Assembly (NCBI GenBank): GCA_040779345.1
Contig: JBFONU010000001.1
Location: 186,001-250,000 of the forward strand
Length of the DNA: 64,000 nt
Direction of reading: 5' to 3'
Source: Thalassotalea_H sp040779345
GTDB lineage: Bacteria; Pseudomonadota; Gammaproteobacteria; Enterobacterales; Alteromonadaceae
The translations under genes were made by a program, and so were the position numbers. Positions 1 through 8,037 of the stretch are shown here, piece by piece. The stretch's first letter is position 1; the number at the start of each line of letters is the position of its first letter. A model generated the notes under the pieces. That model saw only the letters and a list, made by a program, of their open reading frames with translations, searched no databases and had not been told where the DNA came from.

Positions 1-431
1 TCAACTTCGAGTAAAGTTAATTTAGCCCAATCTATAGAGTGTACTTCCCCGTAGTGATTACCGACTTGTACCCAATCACCAATGCGAAATGGACGACTTG
101 ATAATAAATAAACAAAACCAATAAAACATTGAATAAACTCACGGGTTGCTAACACAATGGCAACAATAAAAGCCGCGATAGAAAAGGCAAACTTTTGAAT
201 TTCTTCCGACCATATATTAAAGATCACGACGATCATTAAAATTGTGAAAATATTATTTACAAAGTTGATTTTTAAACGCTTATCGTGATTATACTTTTTT
301 TTAATCAACCTTAAAATTGACTTTTTTAAAAGATAAAAAGCAGAGATAAACGCTAATGTAATAACGGACTTATTGTTAAAGAAACTACCTGATGATTCTA
401 TAAAATCTACTATGCTGTACCACAATTCCAT
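1..431 (-). CDS. MscS-family mechanosensitive channel, N-terminal part (cut by window edge)
   Basis: The minus strand reads open from an ATG at 431 to the window edge, giving about 143 residues. The sequence holds two or three hydrophobic segments, then the segment RPFRIGDWVQVGNHYGEV, which is the start of the MscS beta domain (typical form: RPFxVGDWVxVGxxxGxV). The family forms inner-membrane channels that open under tension and release solutes on osmotic downshock. No strong ribosome binding site is visible before the ATG. The C-terminal vestibule lies outside the window. A five-copy pentanucleotide repeat sits just upstream of the start. Family assignment is firm; the subfamily is not. Confidence 0.8.
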   Translation of the reverse strand, partial: MELWYSIVDFIESSGSFFNNKSVITLAFISAFYLLKKSILRLIKKKYNHDKRLKINFVNNIFTILMIVVIFNIWSEEIQKFAFSIAAFIVAIVLATREFIQCFIGFVYLLSSRPFRIGDWVQVGNHYGEVHSIDWAKLTLLEV

Positions 432-448
432 TGGAAATTATTTACCTA

Positions 449-476
449 ATGTTATGTTATGTTATGTTATGTTATG
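449..476. repeat. Pentanucleotide tandem repeat (ATGTT)n, about five copies
   Basis: Five perfect head-to-tail copies of ATGTT (CATAA family on the minus strand) lie 18 bases upstream of the mscS start codon and overlap the stop codon of the small gene on its other side. Simple repeats of this length are prone to slipped-strand change. Here copy number would alter leader or promoter spacing of the channel gene, not a reading frame. Confidence 0.85.
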
Positions 477-699
477 AAGTCGTTAAACTTCTTTGATTAA
501 TATGCTTTAAATGTAATAAGGTGCCCTCGGCGCCTAATTTGTTAAAGCGCGAATTGCTCTCTTTTTGTTTAGTATCTAATAAGCTAATCCCTTCGACAAC
601 AATATCGACAAATGCCATGTTTCTTCTTTCATTTTCTCGCTTCAATGAACGTAAATTTTTCTTGGGTTTACGGCCATTGTATTCATAACGCCATAACAA
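472..699 (-). CDS. Small basic protein of unknown function
   Basis: A 75-residue frame starting at TTG (699) and ending with TAA inside the pentanucleotide repeat. I do not recognise the family. The protein is basic in its first third (GRKPKKNLRSLKRENERR), followed by a more hydrophobic stretch (AFVDIVVEGISLL) and a polar tail. It lies directly upstream of mscS on the same strand, so the two could be co-transcribed. The frame stays open upstream to about 771 without a better start codon, and an internal ATG begins at AFVDIV. The composition looks protein-like, but there is no clear ribosome binding site. Confidence 0.4.
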   Translation of the reverse strand: MLWRYEYNGRKPKKNLRSLKRENERRNMAFVDIVVEGISLLDTKQKESNSRFNKLGAEGTLLHLKHINQRSLTTS

Positions 700-985
700 G
701 CAACCGCAATAATTTACTTGTTTTAATAAAAAAAAATGATTGGATGTAAGCGTTATCTAAAAACGAACTAAACCGGCACTATTTTAGATTGCTTAAGTGC
801 AGTCATTTGGGGCTTTTTTCTCTAGAAAGTACCTTGTTATTGAATAACTGAATAATTATTTACGGCCTACCGTCAATCGATATTTTTACAAAATATGCTT
901 TGAGGATGAAAATTTTTAACGTGCTCAGGTTATCTTAAGCTTCTTATTTTAAGGTTACATTATAAAGTGTAAAGAGGACTTTGTG

Positions 986-1729
986 ATGGAACGTATATCG
1001 AATGATTTTTTAAGAGCAAGTCAGTTTGGTGATAACCAAACAAAACCTGTATTAGCTAATACCCGTAAACGTTCTCAAGGAGACCTTGCCATTCTTTCCC
1101 AGTGCTCGCTAGACATGGATGTCTTTTCTGTTGGCGATATTGGTCGTCAAAATATTGAACAATTCATTAGGCATGGCTTCGCTAAAAGTTATGGGGCTGA
1201 CATATCGGTGAATATGCCTTGGGTATTGGCTATTAAAGAGGGAAAATTTAAAGCCGGCTTGGGCATAAGAAGTGCGATACAAACGCTATTTGTTGAGCAA
1301 TATCTGGACAAACCCATTGAACAATATATTTCAACTTTGGCTGATAACGTTGCCCGTAAAGAAATTGCCGAAATAGGCAATTTATACAGCAATGCCAAGC
1401 GATTTACTTTACCACTATTTTTGGTTACCGCCGTTTCCTTATTTTGTAATCACTATCGCTATATGGTGTTTTCGGGTACTGAGCATGTTTTAAAATTAAT
1501 CAAAAATACCGGCATAGAGACGACCTTTATTTCCACTGCTGATAAAGAGAAGCTTTTACCATCAAACGATGATTGGGGGAGTTATTACGACACTAAACCC
1601 AATGTCGTGTGCGTATCATTAACGGGGGTTATGAAAATCATTGAAGCCAATGAGTTATTCTCTGCGATGTTTACCGCCTTAAGCCCTAAAATTATTAGTA
1701 CAACTTCTCGTTTAAAGAGAGGCCTGTAA
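986..1729 (+). CDS. Thermostable hemolysin family protein (PF12261-like), probable acyltransferase fold
   Basis: About 247 residues. The order of conserved blocks matches the thermostable-hemolysin family named after Vibrio delta-VPH: a GFAKSYGADI segment, a MPWVLAI strand, KAGLGIRSA, VEQYLDKPIEQYI, then EIGNLYSNAK and the late WGSYYDTKPNVV. The family belongs with GNAT-like folds, so an acyl transfer role is more likely than true hemolysis (inference). Start chosen at ATG 986 because AGAGG at 973-977 is well spaced; GTG 983 is the alternative. It is the first gene of a five-gene operon, and its stop overlaps the next ATG by one base. Confidence 0.8.
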   Translation: MERISNDFLRASQFGDNQTKPVLANTRKRSQGDLAILSQCSLDMDVFSVGDIGRQNIEQFIRHGFAKSYGADISVNMPWVLAIKEGKFKAGLGIRSAIQTLFVEQYLDKPIEQYISTLADNVARKEIAEIGNLYSNAKRFTLPLFLVTAVSLFCNHYRYMVFSGTEHVLKLIKNTGIETTFISTADKEKLLPSNDDWGSYYDTKPNVVCVSLTGVMKIIEANELFSAMFTALSPKIISTTSRLKRGL

Positions 1730-3174
1730 TGAAAGCATTACTAGAAGGTTATCAGGGGGGTGATATTGCCATTGAATCTAGCACAGGCGATCTTTCTTAT
1801 GATTTACTCTTTGAAAAGGTTGAAAAGCTGTCATTGTGGTTGCAAGAGCAAGGTGCAACATCGGTATGTGTTTATGCTCAAAATTCTGTCGATTGGATCA
1901 TCATTGATTTAGCGTGCCAGCAATCAGACATTATCTTTACTCCGATCCCGTTATTTTTTAGTGCGATGCAATTTGATAGCCTTCTCTCATCAGTGCAACC
2001 GAACCTTATCTTTAGTGATAGTGATTTAGCGTTTAAAAGGGGTAGTTCGTCCCATCACTTATCTTTACAAAGTTATTTACCTCTACAAGAGGTGCAGGTT
2101 GAATTTCCTTTAGCTACCTCAAAAGTAACTTATACTTCTGGCTCTACTGGTAGCCCTAAAGGAGTATGTTTAAGTAAAGAGAATCAACTAAAAGTTGCTA
2201 AATCTTTAGTGCAATGTATTGGTTTATCAAAACCTCGTCATTTATGTTTATTGCCTTTTCCTACCTTGTTAGAAAATATTGCGGGGATTTATAGTCCTTT
2301 AATAGCCGGTGGAACCGTTATTGTACTTAATGATAACGAAAGAGGTTTTTCTGGTAGTCGATTGATTAATCCTCAACAGCTGTTTTCATCTATTAGTCAG
2401 CACCAGCCGGACTCATTAATTTTAGTACCTGAATTATTACAGGCGTTGATTTTTGGGGTCAACAATGGCTGGAAGCCACCCTTATCACTTAAATTCATTG
2501 CGGTGGGCGGTAGCAAAATTTCATCATCACTCATTGCAAAGGCTAGAGAATGCCAGTTACCTGTTTATCAAGGTTACGGTTTGTCTGAGTCAGGCTCTGT
2601 TGTCAGCCTTTGTACACCTCATAATGATCTTGAAAATAGTGCCGGCACGCTTTTACCCCATTTAACGGCAAGCATTAAAGATAATGAACTTATTGTTAAA
2701 GGAAATACCTTCTTAGGCTATTTAGAAGATAAGCGTTCTTGGTATCAAACAGAGGTATGTACTGGCGATATCGCAACCATTGAAGATAGAGCAATATACA
2801 TAAATGGTAGACAGAAAAACATCCTCATTAACTCCTTTGGGAGAAATATTTCACCTGAATGGCTTGAGTCAGAAATGCTGTCCACCGGTGGTTTTTCACA
2901 AGTGGTTGTTTTAGGTGATAGTAAACCGTTTTGTTTAGCTATTGTTACTCCGAGTACCTTAAATACAACACATTCGGTAATTCAAAAAACCATTGACCAA
3001 GTGAATAACTCTTTGCCTGATTATGCGCAAATCAAAGCGTTTATTTCGCTTAACGAACCGATGAGTTTTGCACAAGGGTTAGTCACCGCTAATGGTAGGC
3101 CAATAAGAGCAGCAATAATGAAAAAATTTAATCGACAAATTAACACTATTTATTTAAACACGACAGCAGCATAG
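1729..3174 (+). CDS. AMP-binding acyl/aryl ligase (ANL superfamily), with altered C-terminal lysine motif
   Basis: 481 residues, shorter than typical acyl-CoA synthetases (about 540-560). The adenylate-forming core is present: phosphate loop TYTSGSTGSPKGV at residues 134-146, GYGLSESG at about 282-289, TGD at 345-347, and hinge GRQKN at 360-364. The C-terminal motif that normally carries the catalytic Lys (GK) reads TANGRPIR (453-460), with Arg457 in the lysine position. It should activate a carboxylic acid as acyl-AMP and pass it to CoA or a partner, but the Arg change could limit adenylation. Translationally coupled to the thermostable-hemolysin-family gene upstream and seven bases from the diiron protein downstream. 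Substrate unknown. Confidence 0.85.
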   Translation: MKALLEGYQGGDIAIESSTGDLSYDLLFEKVEKLSLWLQEQGATSVCVYAQNSVDWIIIDLACQQSDIIFTPIPLFFSAMQFDSLLSSVQPNLIFSDSDLAFKRGSSSHHLSLQSYLPLQEVQVEFPLATSKVTYTSGSTGSPKGVCLSKENQLKVAKSLVQCIGLSKPRHLCLLPFPTLLENIAGIYSPLIAGGTVIVLNDNERGFSGSRLINPQQLFSSISQHQPDSLILVPELLQALIFGVNNGWKPPLSLKFIAVGGSKISSSLIAKARECQLPVYQGYGLSESGSVVSLCTPHNDLENSAGTLLPHLTASIKDNELIVKGNTFLGYLEDKRSWYQTEVCTGDIATIEDRAIYINGRQKNILINSFGRNISPEWLESEMLSTGGFSQVVVLGDSKPFCLAIVTPSTLNTTHSVIQKTIDQVNNSLPDYAQIKAFISLNEPMSFAQGLVTANGRPIRAAIMKKFNRQINTIYLNTTAA

Positions 3175-3181
3175 GACGATT

Positions 3182-3856
3182 ATGATGAGCCTTTATCAAC
3201 GATTATTAACCGAAACTACACCAGCGCGTGACTATTTATTATCAGCTCCTATTATCACCCGATGTTTTAAAGGTGACATAGTGGTAAGTGACTATGTTTC
3301 ATTTTTAACGCAAGCCTATCACCATGTAAAGCATACCGTTCCCTTACTTATGTCCGTAGGCGCTAAGCTACCTGAAAGCAAAGAGTGGTTAAGAGAAGCC
3401 GTTGCCGAATATATAGAAGAAGAGTTAGGTCATCAAGAATGGATATTAAATGATATTGAGCAGTGTGGTTTTGACAAGGAAGAAGCACGGCATAGTCAGC
3501 CAAATTTTGCGACTGAGTTAATGGTTTCATATGCCTATGACACGATCAATCGAGTCAACCCATTAGGTTTTTTTGGCATGGTGCATGTTCTTGAGGGAAC
3601 AAGTATTGCTATGGCAGATAATGCGGCTGAAAAGATAAAGCAGGTGTCTTCATTACCGGATAAAGCCTTTAGTTATTTACGCTCTCATGGGGCATTAGAT
3701 ATTGAACATGTTAAGTTTTTTGAAGAATTAATGGCAAAGATCACCGATAAATGCGAACAAGATTTTATCGTCGAAAGTGCGAAAAAGTTCTTTTATTTAT
3801 ATGGGGATATTTTTAGAACACTGTCAATCTCTCCAGCGAAAGAAAATGCTGCTTAA
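3182..3856 (+). CDS. Haem-oxygenase-like diiron protein (TenA/UndA-like superfamily)
   Basis: 224 residues, all-helical pattern of the TenA/haem-oxygenase-like superfamily. Candidate metal ligands: His47/His48, Glu81 with His84 (ELGH), Glu138 (VLEGTS), and Asp173 with His176 (DIEH). This resembles the diiron oxidases UndA and CADD, although those have Glu at the first ligand position. The family oxidises or decarboxylates fatty or amino acids using O2; the substrate here is unknown. There are two adjacent ATGs: 3185 has the better spacing from AGGA at 3174-3177, while 3182 gives one more residue. Position between a ligase and an SDR argues for a biosynthetic oxygenase, not thiamine salvage. 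Confidence 0.75.
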   Translation: MMSLYQRLLTETTPARDYLLSAPIITRCFKGDIVVSDYVSFLTQAYHHVKHTVPLLMSVGAKLPESKEWLREAVAEYIEEELGHQEWILNDIEQCGFDKEEARHSQPNFATELMVSYAYDTINRVNPLGFFGMVHVLEGTSIAMADNAAEKIKQVSSLPDKAFSYLRSHGALDIEHVKFFEELMAKITDKCEQDFIVESAKKFFYLYGDIFRTLSISPAKENAA

Positions 3857-3867
3857 GGAGCTATCAA

Positions 3868-4719
3868 ATGAAAGAACGTAAACTTTGCTTAGTGACAGGT
3901 GCCTCGGGAGGAATTGGTCGTTCTATCTCCCGCGAATTAGCTGCTGCGGGTTACACCGTTATTCTTCAAGGTCGAGATCATGATAAGTTAGTCGAGATCA
4001 GAAAAGAGCTTAGGCATAACTCACATGCCGTATTTGGAGATCTGACTAATAAAAAGGATCGCACTCGCATCTTAAACGAAGCGTTTCACTATGGCGATAT
4101 TGAATTATTGGTAAACAATGCGGGCAGTTCATTCTTTTCAAGTTTTGCGGATTCAGACCCTGAAGATTTAGAGAGTCTAATGGATATCAATTTATTGTCG
4201 CCAGTGCTCTTTACTCATCAATTTTTAAAGCATATTAACACAGTCAATGAAGCCTACGGGATACAACACCAAACAACGATCGTTAATGTTGGCTCAACTT
4301 TCGGTTCAATCGGTTACCCAGGATTTAGTCTATATTGTGCGGGGAAATTTGGCCTAAGAGGATTCACAGAATCACTGAGTCGAGAGCTGGCCGATACGCA
4401 CATCAGGATGCTTTACTTTGCCCCAAGAGCAACCAATACCAAAATTAACAGTAAGATTGTGGATGATATGAATAAGGTGTTAGGTAATGCTTGTGACTCA
4501 CCTGAGTTTGTCGGCAAGGAATTTATGGCGCTACTTAATAGTCATAAAATTCGTAAATTTGTTGGCTGGCCAGAGAAAATATTAGTGCGTTTAAACGGCG
4601 CTTTCCCTGAAATTGTTGATGGGGCTATCGCTAGTAAATTACAAAAAATTAAGCAATTTCTATCTCTTGAAAAAAAGACCATGAGATCGTCAAAAATCGC
4701 TTTAGTGGAGGAAAAGTAA
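3868..4719 (+). CDS. Short-chain dehydrogenase/reductase (classical SDR)
   Basis: 283 residues. The nucleotide-binding GASGGIG is at 11-17, NNAG at 83-86, and the catalytic set Asn108, Ser143, Tyr156, Lys160 (YCAGK) is intact. Arg36 after the second strand suggests NADP(H) preference (inference). The protein should be a cytosolic carbonyl reductase or alcohol dehydrogenase. AAGGAG eight bases ahead of the ATG supports the start. It is fourth in the operon, 11 bases after the diiron protein, and probably reduces a ketone or aldehyde made by its neighbours. The C-terminal 40 residues are basic and may touch the membrane. Confidence 0.88.
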   Translation: MKERKLCLVTGASGGIGRSISRELAAAGYTVILQGRDHDKLVEIRKELRHNSHAVFGDLTNKKDRTRILNEAFHYGDIELLVNNAGSSFFSSFADSDPEDLESLMDINLLSPVLFTHQFLKHINTVNEAYGIQHQTTIVNVGSTFGSIGYPGFSLYCAGKFGLRGFTESLSRELADTHIRMLYFAPRATNTKINSKIVDDMNKVLGNACDSPEFVGKEFMALLNSHKIRKFVGWPEKILVRLNGAFPEIVDGAIASKLQKIKQFLSLEKKTMRSSKIALVEEK

Positions 4720-4720
4720 A

Positions 4721-5383
4721 ATGAAAAATCTTATAGCAACCAGTTTAGTTATCATGAGTTTATCGTCACCTTTTTCTATGGCCAAGAGTGGAGATAACTT
4801 TGATGCTCAGTTATTAGCCCTCCAGCATAAGTGGGCGAATGTCAATTACACTATAGCCGGAGATGCACAAAAAAAGGCCTTTGAAAAACTGCTAACTACA
4901 GCTAAGTCGTTTGCCAAAGCATTCCCAGAACGAGCAGAAACATGGGTTTGGCAAGGTATTATACAATCGAGTTATGCAGGAGCTAAAGGGGGATTAGGTG
5001 CACTTTCATTGGCAAAGCAAGCTAAAAAATCGTTAGAAAAAGCGATAAATATTGATGGAAATGCCCTTTCAGGTTCAGCATACACAAGCTTAGGCACTTT
5101 GTATCATAAAGTGCCGGGTTGGCCGATTGCGTTCGGTGATGATGACGATGCGAAAGTCTTCTTGGAAAAAGCGATAGCCATTAATCCCAGTGGAATTGAT
5201 GCAAATTATTTCTACGGAGAATATATGCTAGACAAGAGGAAATATAAACAAGCAAAAAGTTACCTACTGAAAGCTCAGGCGGCTCCTGCTCGTGAGTATA
5301 GGCTTTTGGCTGATAAATACCGTCAAGGTGAGATAGAGGCTCTGTTAACAAAAGTAAATAAAAAACTGAATAAAAGCCATTGA
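4721..5383 (+). CDS. Exported TPR-repeat protein
   Basis: 220 residues with a Sec signal peptide (basic MKN, hydrophobic core, cleavage probably after FSMA). The rest shows helical repeats with TPR-like alternation, for example around SLEKAINIDGNA and FLEKAIAINPSG, where AxxxNP spacing is typical. It lies one base after the SDR gene behind GGAGG and closes the operon. Likely periplasmic and a protein-protein scaffold; what it contributes to the pathway is not evident. A weak inverted repeat with a T-rich loop follows the stop at about 5381-5402. Confidence 0.75.
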   Translation: MKNLIATSLVIMSLSSPFSMAKSGDNFDAQLLALQHKWANVNYTIAGDAQKKAFEKLLTTAKSFAKAFPERAETWVWQGIIQSSYAGAKGGLGALSLAKQAKKSLEKAINIDGNALSGSAYTSLGTLYHKVPGWPIAFGDDDDAKVFLEKAIAINPSGIDANYFYGEYMLDKRKYKQAKSYLLKAQAAPAREYRLLADKYRQGEIEALLTKVNKKLNKSH

Positions 5384-5595
5384 TATAGTTTTTTAGCTAT
5401 CACTATTTCTTAGTATTTTTGACGTTAGTTGTTATTCAAATGAAAGAAAGAGAAAAACACGCTAACGCTTACGAATTAAAGCATGCGTCTAGAGATAATA
5501 GCTGATACAGATGATTAGGCATTGGAGTTGTAGCAAGTATATCGTGGTGATTTGATTGGCAAAAATACTTCATGTAGGTGAGCGATATTTTTATG

Positions 5596-5766
5596 TTAAA
5601 AAACGCTTTCTCGCCAGTTCTCACCCAATTTTTCTTCAATATATTCCCTGATCATTTGTCTCACTTTTTGAGAGGCATTCACATCATCTAAAGCGCATAA
5701 CTCTTCAAAAGTCGCTTTCTTTTTCGGATCGATGAGAACGGTAAGCCTAGCTGTTCTCTTTTCCAT
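5596..5766 (-). CDS. Small ribbon-helix-helix (CopG/Arc-type) DNA-binding protein
   Basis: A 56-residue protein read from ATG 5766 to TAA 5596. GGGAG precedes the ATG at good spacing. The N-terminal beta strand RTARLTVLIDPKKKATFEEL followed by two helices ending in VRQMIREYIEEKL is the classic ribbon-helix-helix fold, which dimerises and contacts DNA through the strand residues. No toxin gene adjoins it on the same strand, so an antitoxin role is not supported; a stand-alone repressor is more likely. It stands alone between the five-gene operon and nhaD, convergent with the former. Confidence 0.7.
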   Translation of the reverse strand: MEKRTARLTVLIDPKKKATFEELCALDDVNASQKVRQMIREYIEEKLGENWRESVF

Positions 5767-6294
5767 AGTGTCTCCCTTGGTAAGTATTATAATTTGATTA
5801 ACATACGTTTATAATTGAATTGTATTTTAATTAAAATATAATTGCAATCTAGTTATATTTTGATGAATGTCAAAGTACAAAAATGACATATAGCTCATGA
5901 AAAACAGGAAATACTTATTTTCTTTAAGCGTTGGCAATAGACTTAGAGAATTATTAGCCGATAGCCAATTTAACTTTGATCGCTTTTTAAAAGGGATATC
6001 CGCAGGAGTTAGTGTAGGCTGTATTTCTTTAATTAAAGCTGCTCTTTATTGCTTTTCAATAACTAAAAATCGCTTTTTAGCCAAGGTTTATATAGTTGAT
6101 GTAACTGGTATTTTAGCTAGCTTTCAATACATTCTCAAAAGCAAAAATTTCCCTTTTGGTGAAAAATGTAAAACGTTTTTTAGCCAATTTAAGTGCGCGA
6201 AGAGAAACGACTGCCTTTTCGCAGCAAAGCAAAAATAGAGATTCGTTAAGCGACAACAAAAATTTTATACAACTTTAAATTAAGAGAGATAATT
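5767..6294. other. AT-rich intergenic stretch ahead of nhaD
   Basis: Very AT-rich region holding the promoter side of the ribbon-helix-helix gene (repeated TTATAATT/TATAATTG words around 5785-5850 could be operator or promoter) and the upstream region of nhaD. A 113-codon frame at 5897-6238 on the plus strand has no ribosome binding site and no recognisable family, so I do not call it a gene. Nothing else is supported here. Confidence 0.4.
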
Positions 6295-7662
6295 TTGAAA
6301 AATATATTTACCGCAATACTGTTATTTTGTATTGGAGTGAGCCCTGTATGGGCTTCTGAATCTGCAGGTCATCTTAATATGACGTCGTCAATGTTAGGGT
6401 TTGCAGCCGTGTTTATTTTTATTATTGGTTATGCTTTAGTGATTGCCGAAGAGTTTATACATCTTAGAAAATCAAAGCCGGTTATTCTCGCTGCTGGAAT
6501 CATTTGGGTATTGGTTGCACTGATTGCCAAAGGCGTAGAGCACGGAACTGAACTCGTTGAGCATGCCATAAATCACAATTTATTAGAGTATTCAGCGCTA
6601 TTACTTTTCTTACTAACCGCAATGATTTATGTCAATGCGATGACAGAGCGAAATGTCTTTGAAGCTCTGAGGGCATGGTTGGTTAAACGTGGGTATAGTT
6701 ACCGAAAATTGTTTTGGATAACAGGCTTTTTAGCGTTCTTTATTTCACCTGTTGCCGATAATTTAACTACTGCCTTATTGATGGGGGCGGTCGTTTTAGC
6801 TGTAGGCTCTGATAAGCCGAAATTTGTCTCAATAGCCTTTATTAATATTGTTGTTGCCGCGAACGCAGGTGGAGCATTCAGTCCTTTTGGTGATATAACC
6901 ACATTAATGGTCTGGCAATCGGGTAATGTAGACTTTTTTGGTTTCTTTGCGCTCTTTATCCCTTCACTGGTTAATTTTCTCATACCTGGCTTTATTATGA
7001 GTTTAGCTGTGCCCAATGAAACGCCACAGATTTCAGGTGACAATGTGGTGATGAAAAAAGGGGCAGTACTTATTTGCTTACTTTTCCTTTGTACCATTAT
7101 AACGGCAGTCTCTTTTGAGCAATTTTTACATTTACCGCCATTTTTAGGCATGATGACAGGTCTTTCTTACCTTTTCTTCTTCTCTTATTATTTAAAAATG
7201 TCAGAAAAAAAATTGCATGATAACACCGCGGCATTCAATATTTTCTCGAAAGTTGCTAGGGCAGAGTGGGACACATTATTATTCTTCTTTGGCGTTATTT
7301 TTTGTGTTGGTGGCTTAGGCACTATCGGCTACTTGGCCAATGTATCTCATCTACTTTATGATGGTTTAGGCGCAACTAACGCCAACATCATAGCGGGTAT
7401 TCTTTCTGCTATTGTTGATAACATTCCCGTAATGTTTGCTATTTTAACGATGAACCCAGAAATGGATAATTATCAATGGTTGTTGATCACTATGACCGCG
7501 GGAGTGGGTGGTAGCTTACTTTCAGTTGGCTCTGCGGCGGGTGTTGCATTGATGGGGCAATCGAAGGGAATGTATAGCTTTTTTAGTCATTTGAAATGGA
7601 GTTGGGCAATTGCTTTGGGGTATGCTGCGAGTATCTATGTTCATTATTTAATTAATGGCTAA
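6295..7662 (+). CDS. nhaD: Na+/H+ antiporter NhaD
   Basis: 455 residues with about 11-13 transmembrane segments and a cleavable-looking N-terminal hydrophobic segment (ends VWASES). Segments such as SPVADNLTTALLMGAVV and ANAGGAFSPFGDITTLMVW are typical of the NhaD/ArsB ion transporter superfamily. It expels Na+ (or Li+) in exchange for protons across the inner membrane, which fits a marine or saline habitat. The start codon is TTG at 6295, supported by GAGAG eight bases upstream. It stands alone, followed by hairpins at 7685-7714 and 7748-7820. Confidence 0.9.
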   Translation: MKNIFTAILLFCIGVSPVWASESAGHLNMTSSMLGFAAVFIFIIGYALVIAEEFIHLRKSKPVILAAGIIWVLVALIAKGVEHGTELVEHAINHNLLEYSALLLFLLTAMIYVNAMTERNVFEALRAWLVKRGYSYRKLFWITGFLAFFISPVADNLTTALLMGAVVLAVGSDKPKFVSIAFINIVVAANAGGAFSPFGDITTLMVWQSGNVDFFGFFALFIPSLVNFLIPGFIMSLAVPNETPQISGDNVVMKKGAVLICLLFLCTIITAVSFEQFLHLPPFLGMMTGLSYLFFFSYYLKMSEKKLHDNTAAFNIFSKVARAEWDTLLFFFGVIFCVGGLGTIGYLANVSHLLYDGLGATNANIIAGILSAIVDNIPVMFAILTMNPEMDNYQWLLITMTAGVGGSLLSVGSAAGVALMGQSKGMYSFFSHLKWSWAIALGYAASIYVHYLING

Positions 7663-8037
7663 ACAGTTATTTTAAAAAGTGAAAGCCTTTAATGTGGATA
7701 TAAGCGTTAAAGGCAAATCTTTGCTTTGTTATTGAATTAAGCTTATAAACTCACTCTCTAATAGTCGTCAATATTTACCTTGTTTTATACAAGTAGGATG
7801 GCTAAAAGAGTGAGTTTTTTATCTCAGTAGTTACCGATAAGTGCTTGAGCTATAGCATGATCAGTCGCTGTTTTATCTTGAGTCTACACTTATTATTTCT
7901 TCTACTTTAACCAGCACCACTTTTTGATAAAATAACTAGCGCCACTAGGCTTAAAAGCTAATCAATATTAACAATGGTTCCGATGAAGGTTGAAACGTTA
8001 ACCGAGGTGAAGTTATGTGCTTTTGCGTTTATCAACG
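7663..8037. other. Intergenic region between convergent nhaD and dgkA
   Basis: Holds an 8-bp stem hairpin (GCCTTTAA at 7685-7692 pairing with 7707-7714) and a longer terminator-like structure at 7748-7820, listed separately. No convincing gene was found on either strand. Confidence 0.5.
7748..7820 (+). terminator. Terminator-like nested hairpin with T6 tail
   Basis: AACTCACTCT (7748-7757) pairs perfectly with AGAGTGAGTT (7807-7816) and is followed by a run of T. The 49-base loop holds its own hairpin, CTTGT/ACAAG (7779-7793). It could end the nhaD transcript or be the 3' end of a small RNA. The long loop is unusual for a simple terminator. Confidence 0.5.

Noticed and set aside
934..953. CTTAAG and TTTAAG words ahead of the thermostable-hemolysin operon
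   Set aside because: Spacing is 14 bases, not the 11 of a PmrA-type box.
986..1729. True pore-forming hemolysin
   Set aside because: The family name is historical; the GNAT-like pattern, missing export signal and operon partners do not support a secreted toxin.
3182..3856. TenA thiamine-salvage enzyme
   Set aside because: Metal-ligand residues and the ligase/SDR neighbourhood fit an HDO oxidase better, and no thiamine genes are near.
5897..6238. 113-codon plus-strand frame ahead of nhaD
   Set aside because: No ribosome binding site, no family, and composition matches the AT-rich surroundings. Kept only as a note in the gap.
6699..7151. 150-codon minus-strand frame inside nhaD
   Set aside because: Antisense shadow of nhaD; the plus strand encodes a complete conserved antiporter.
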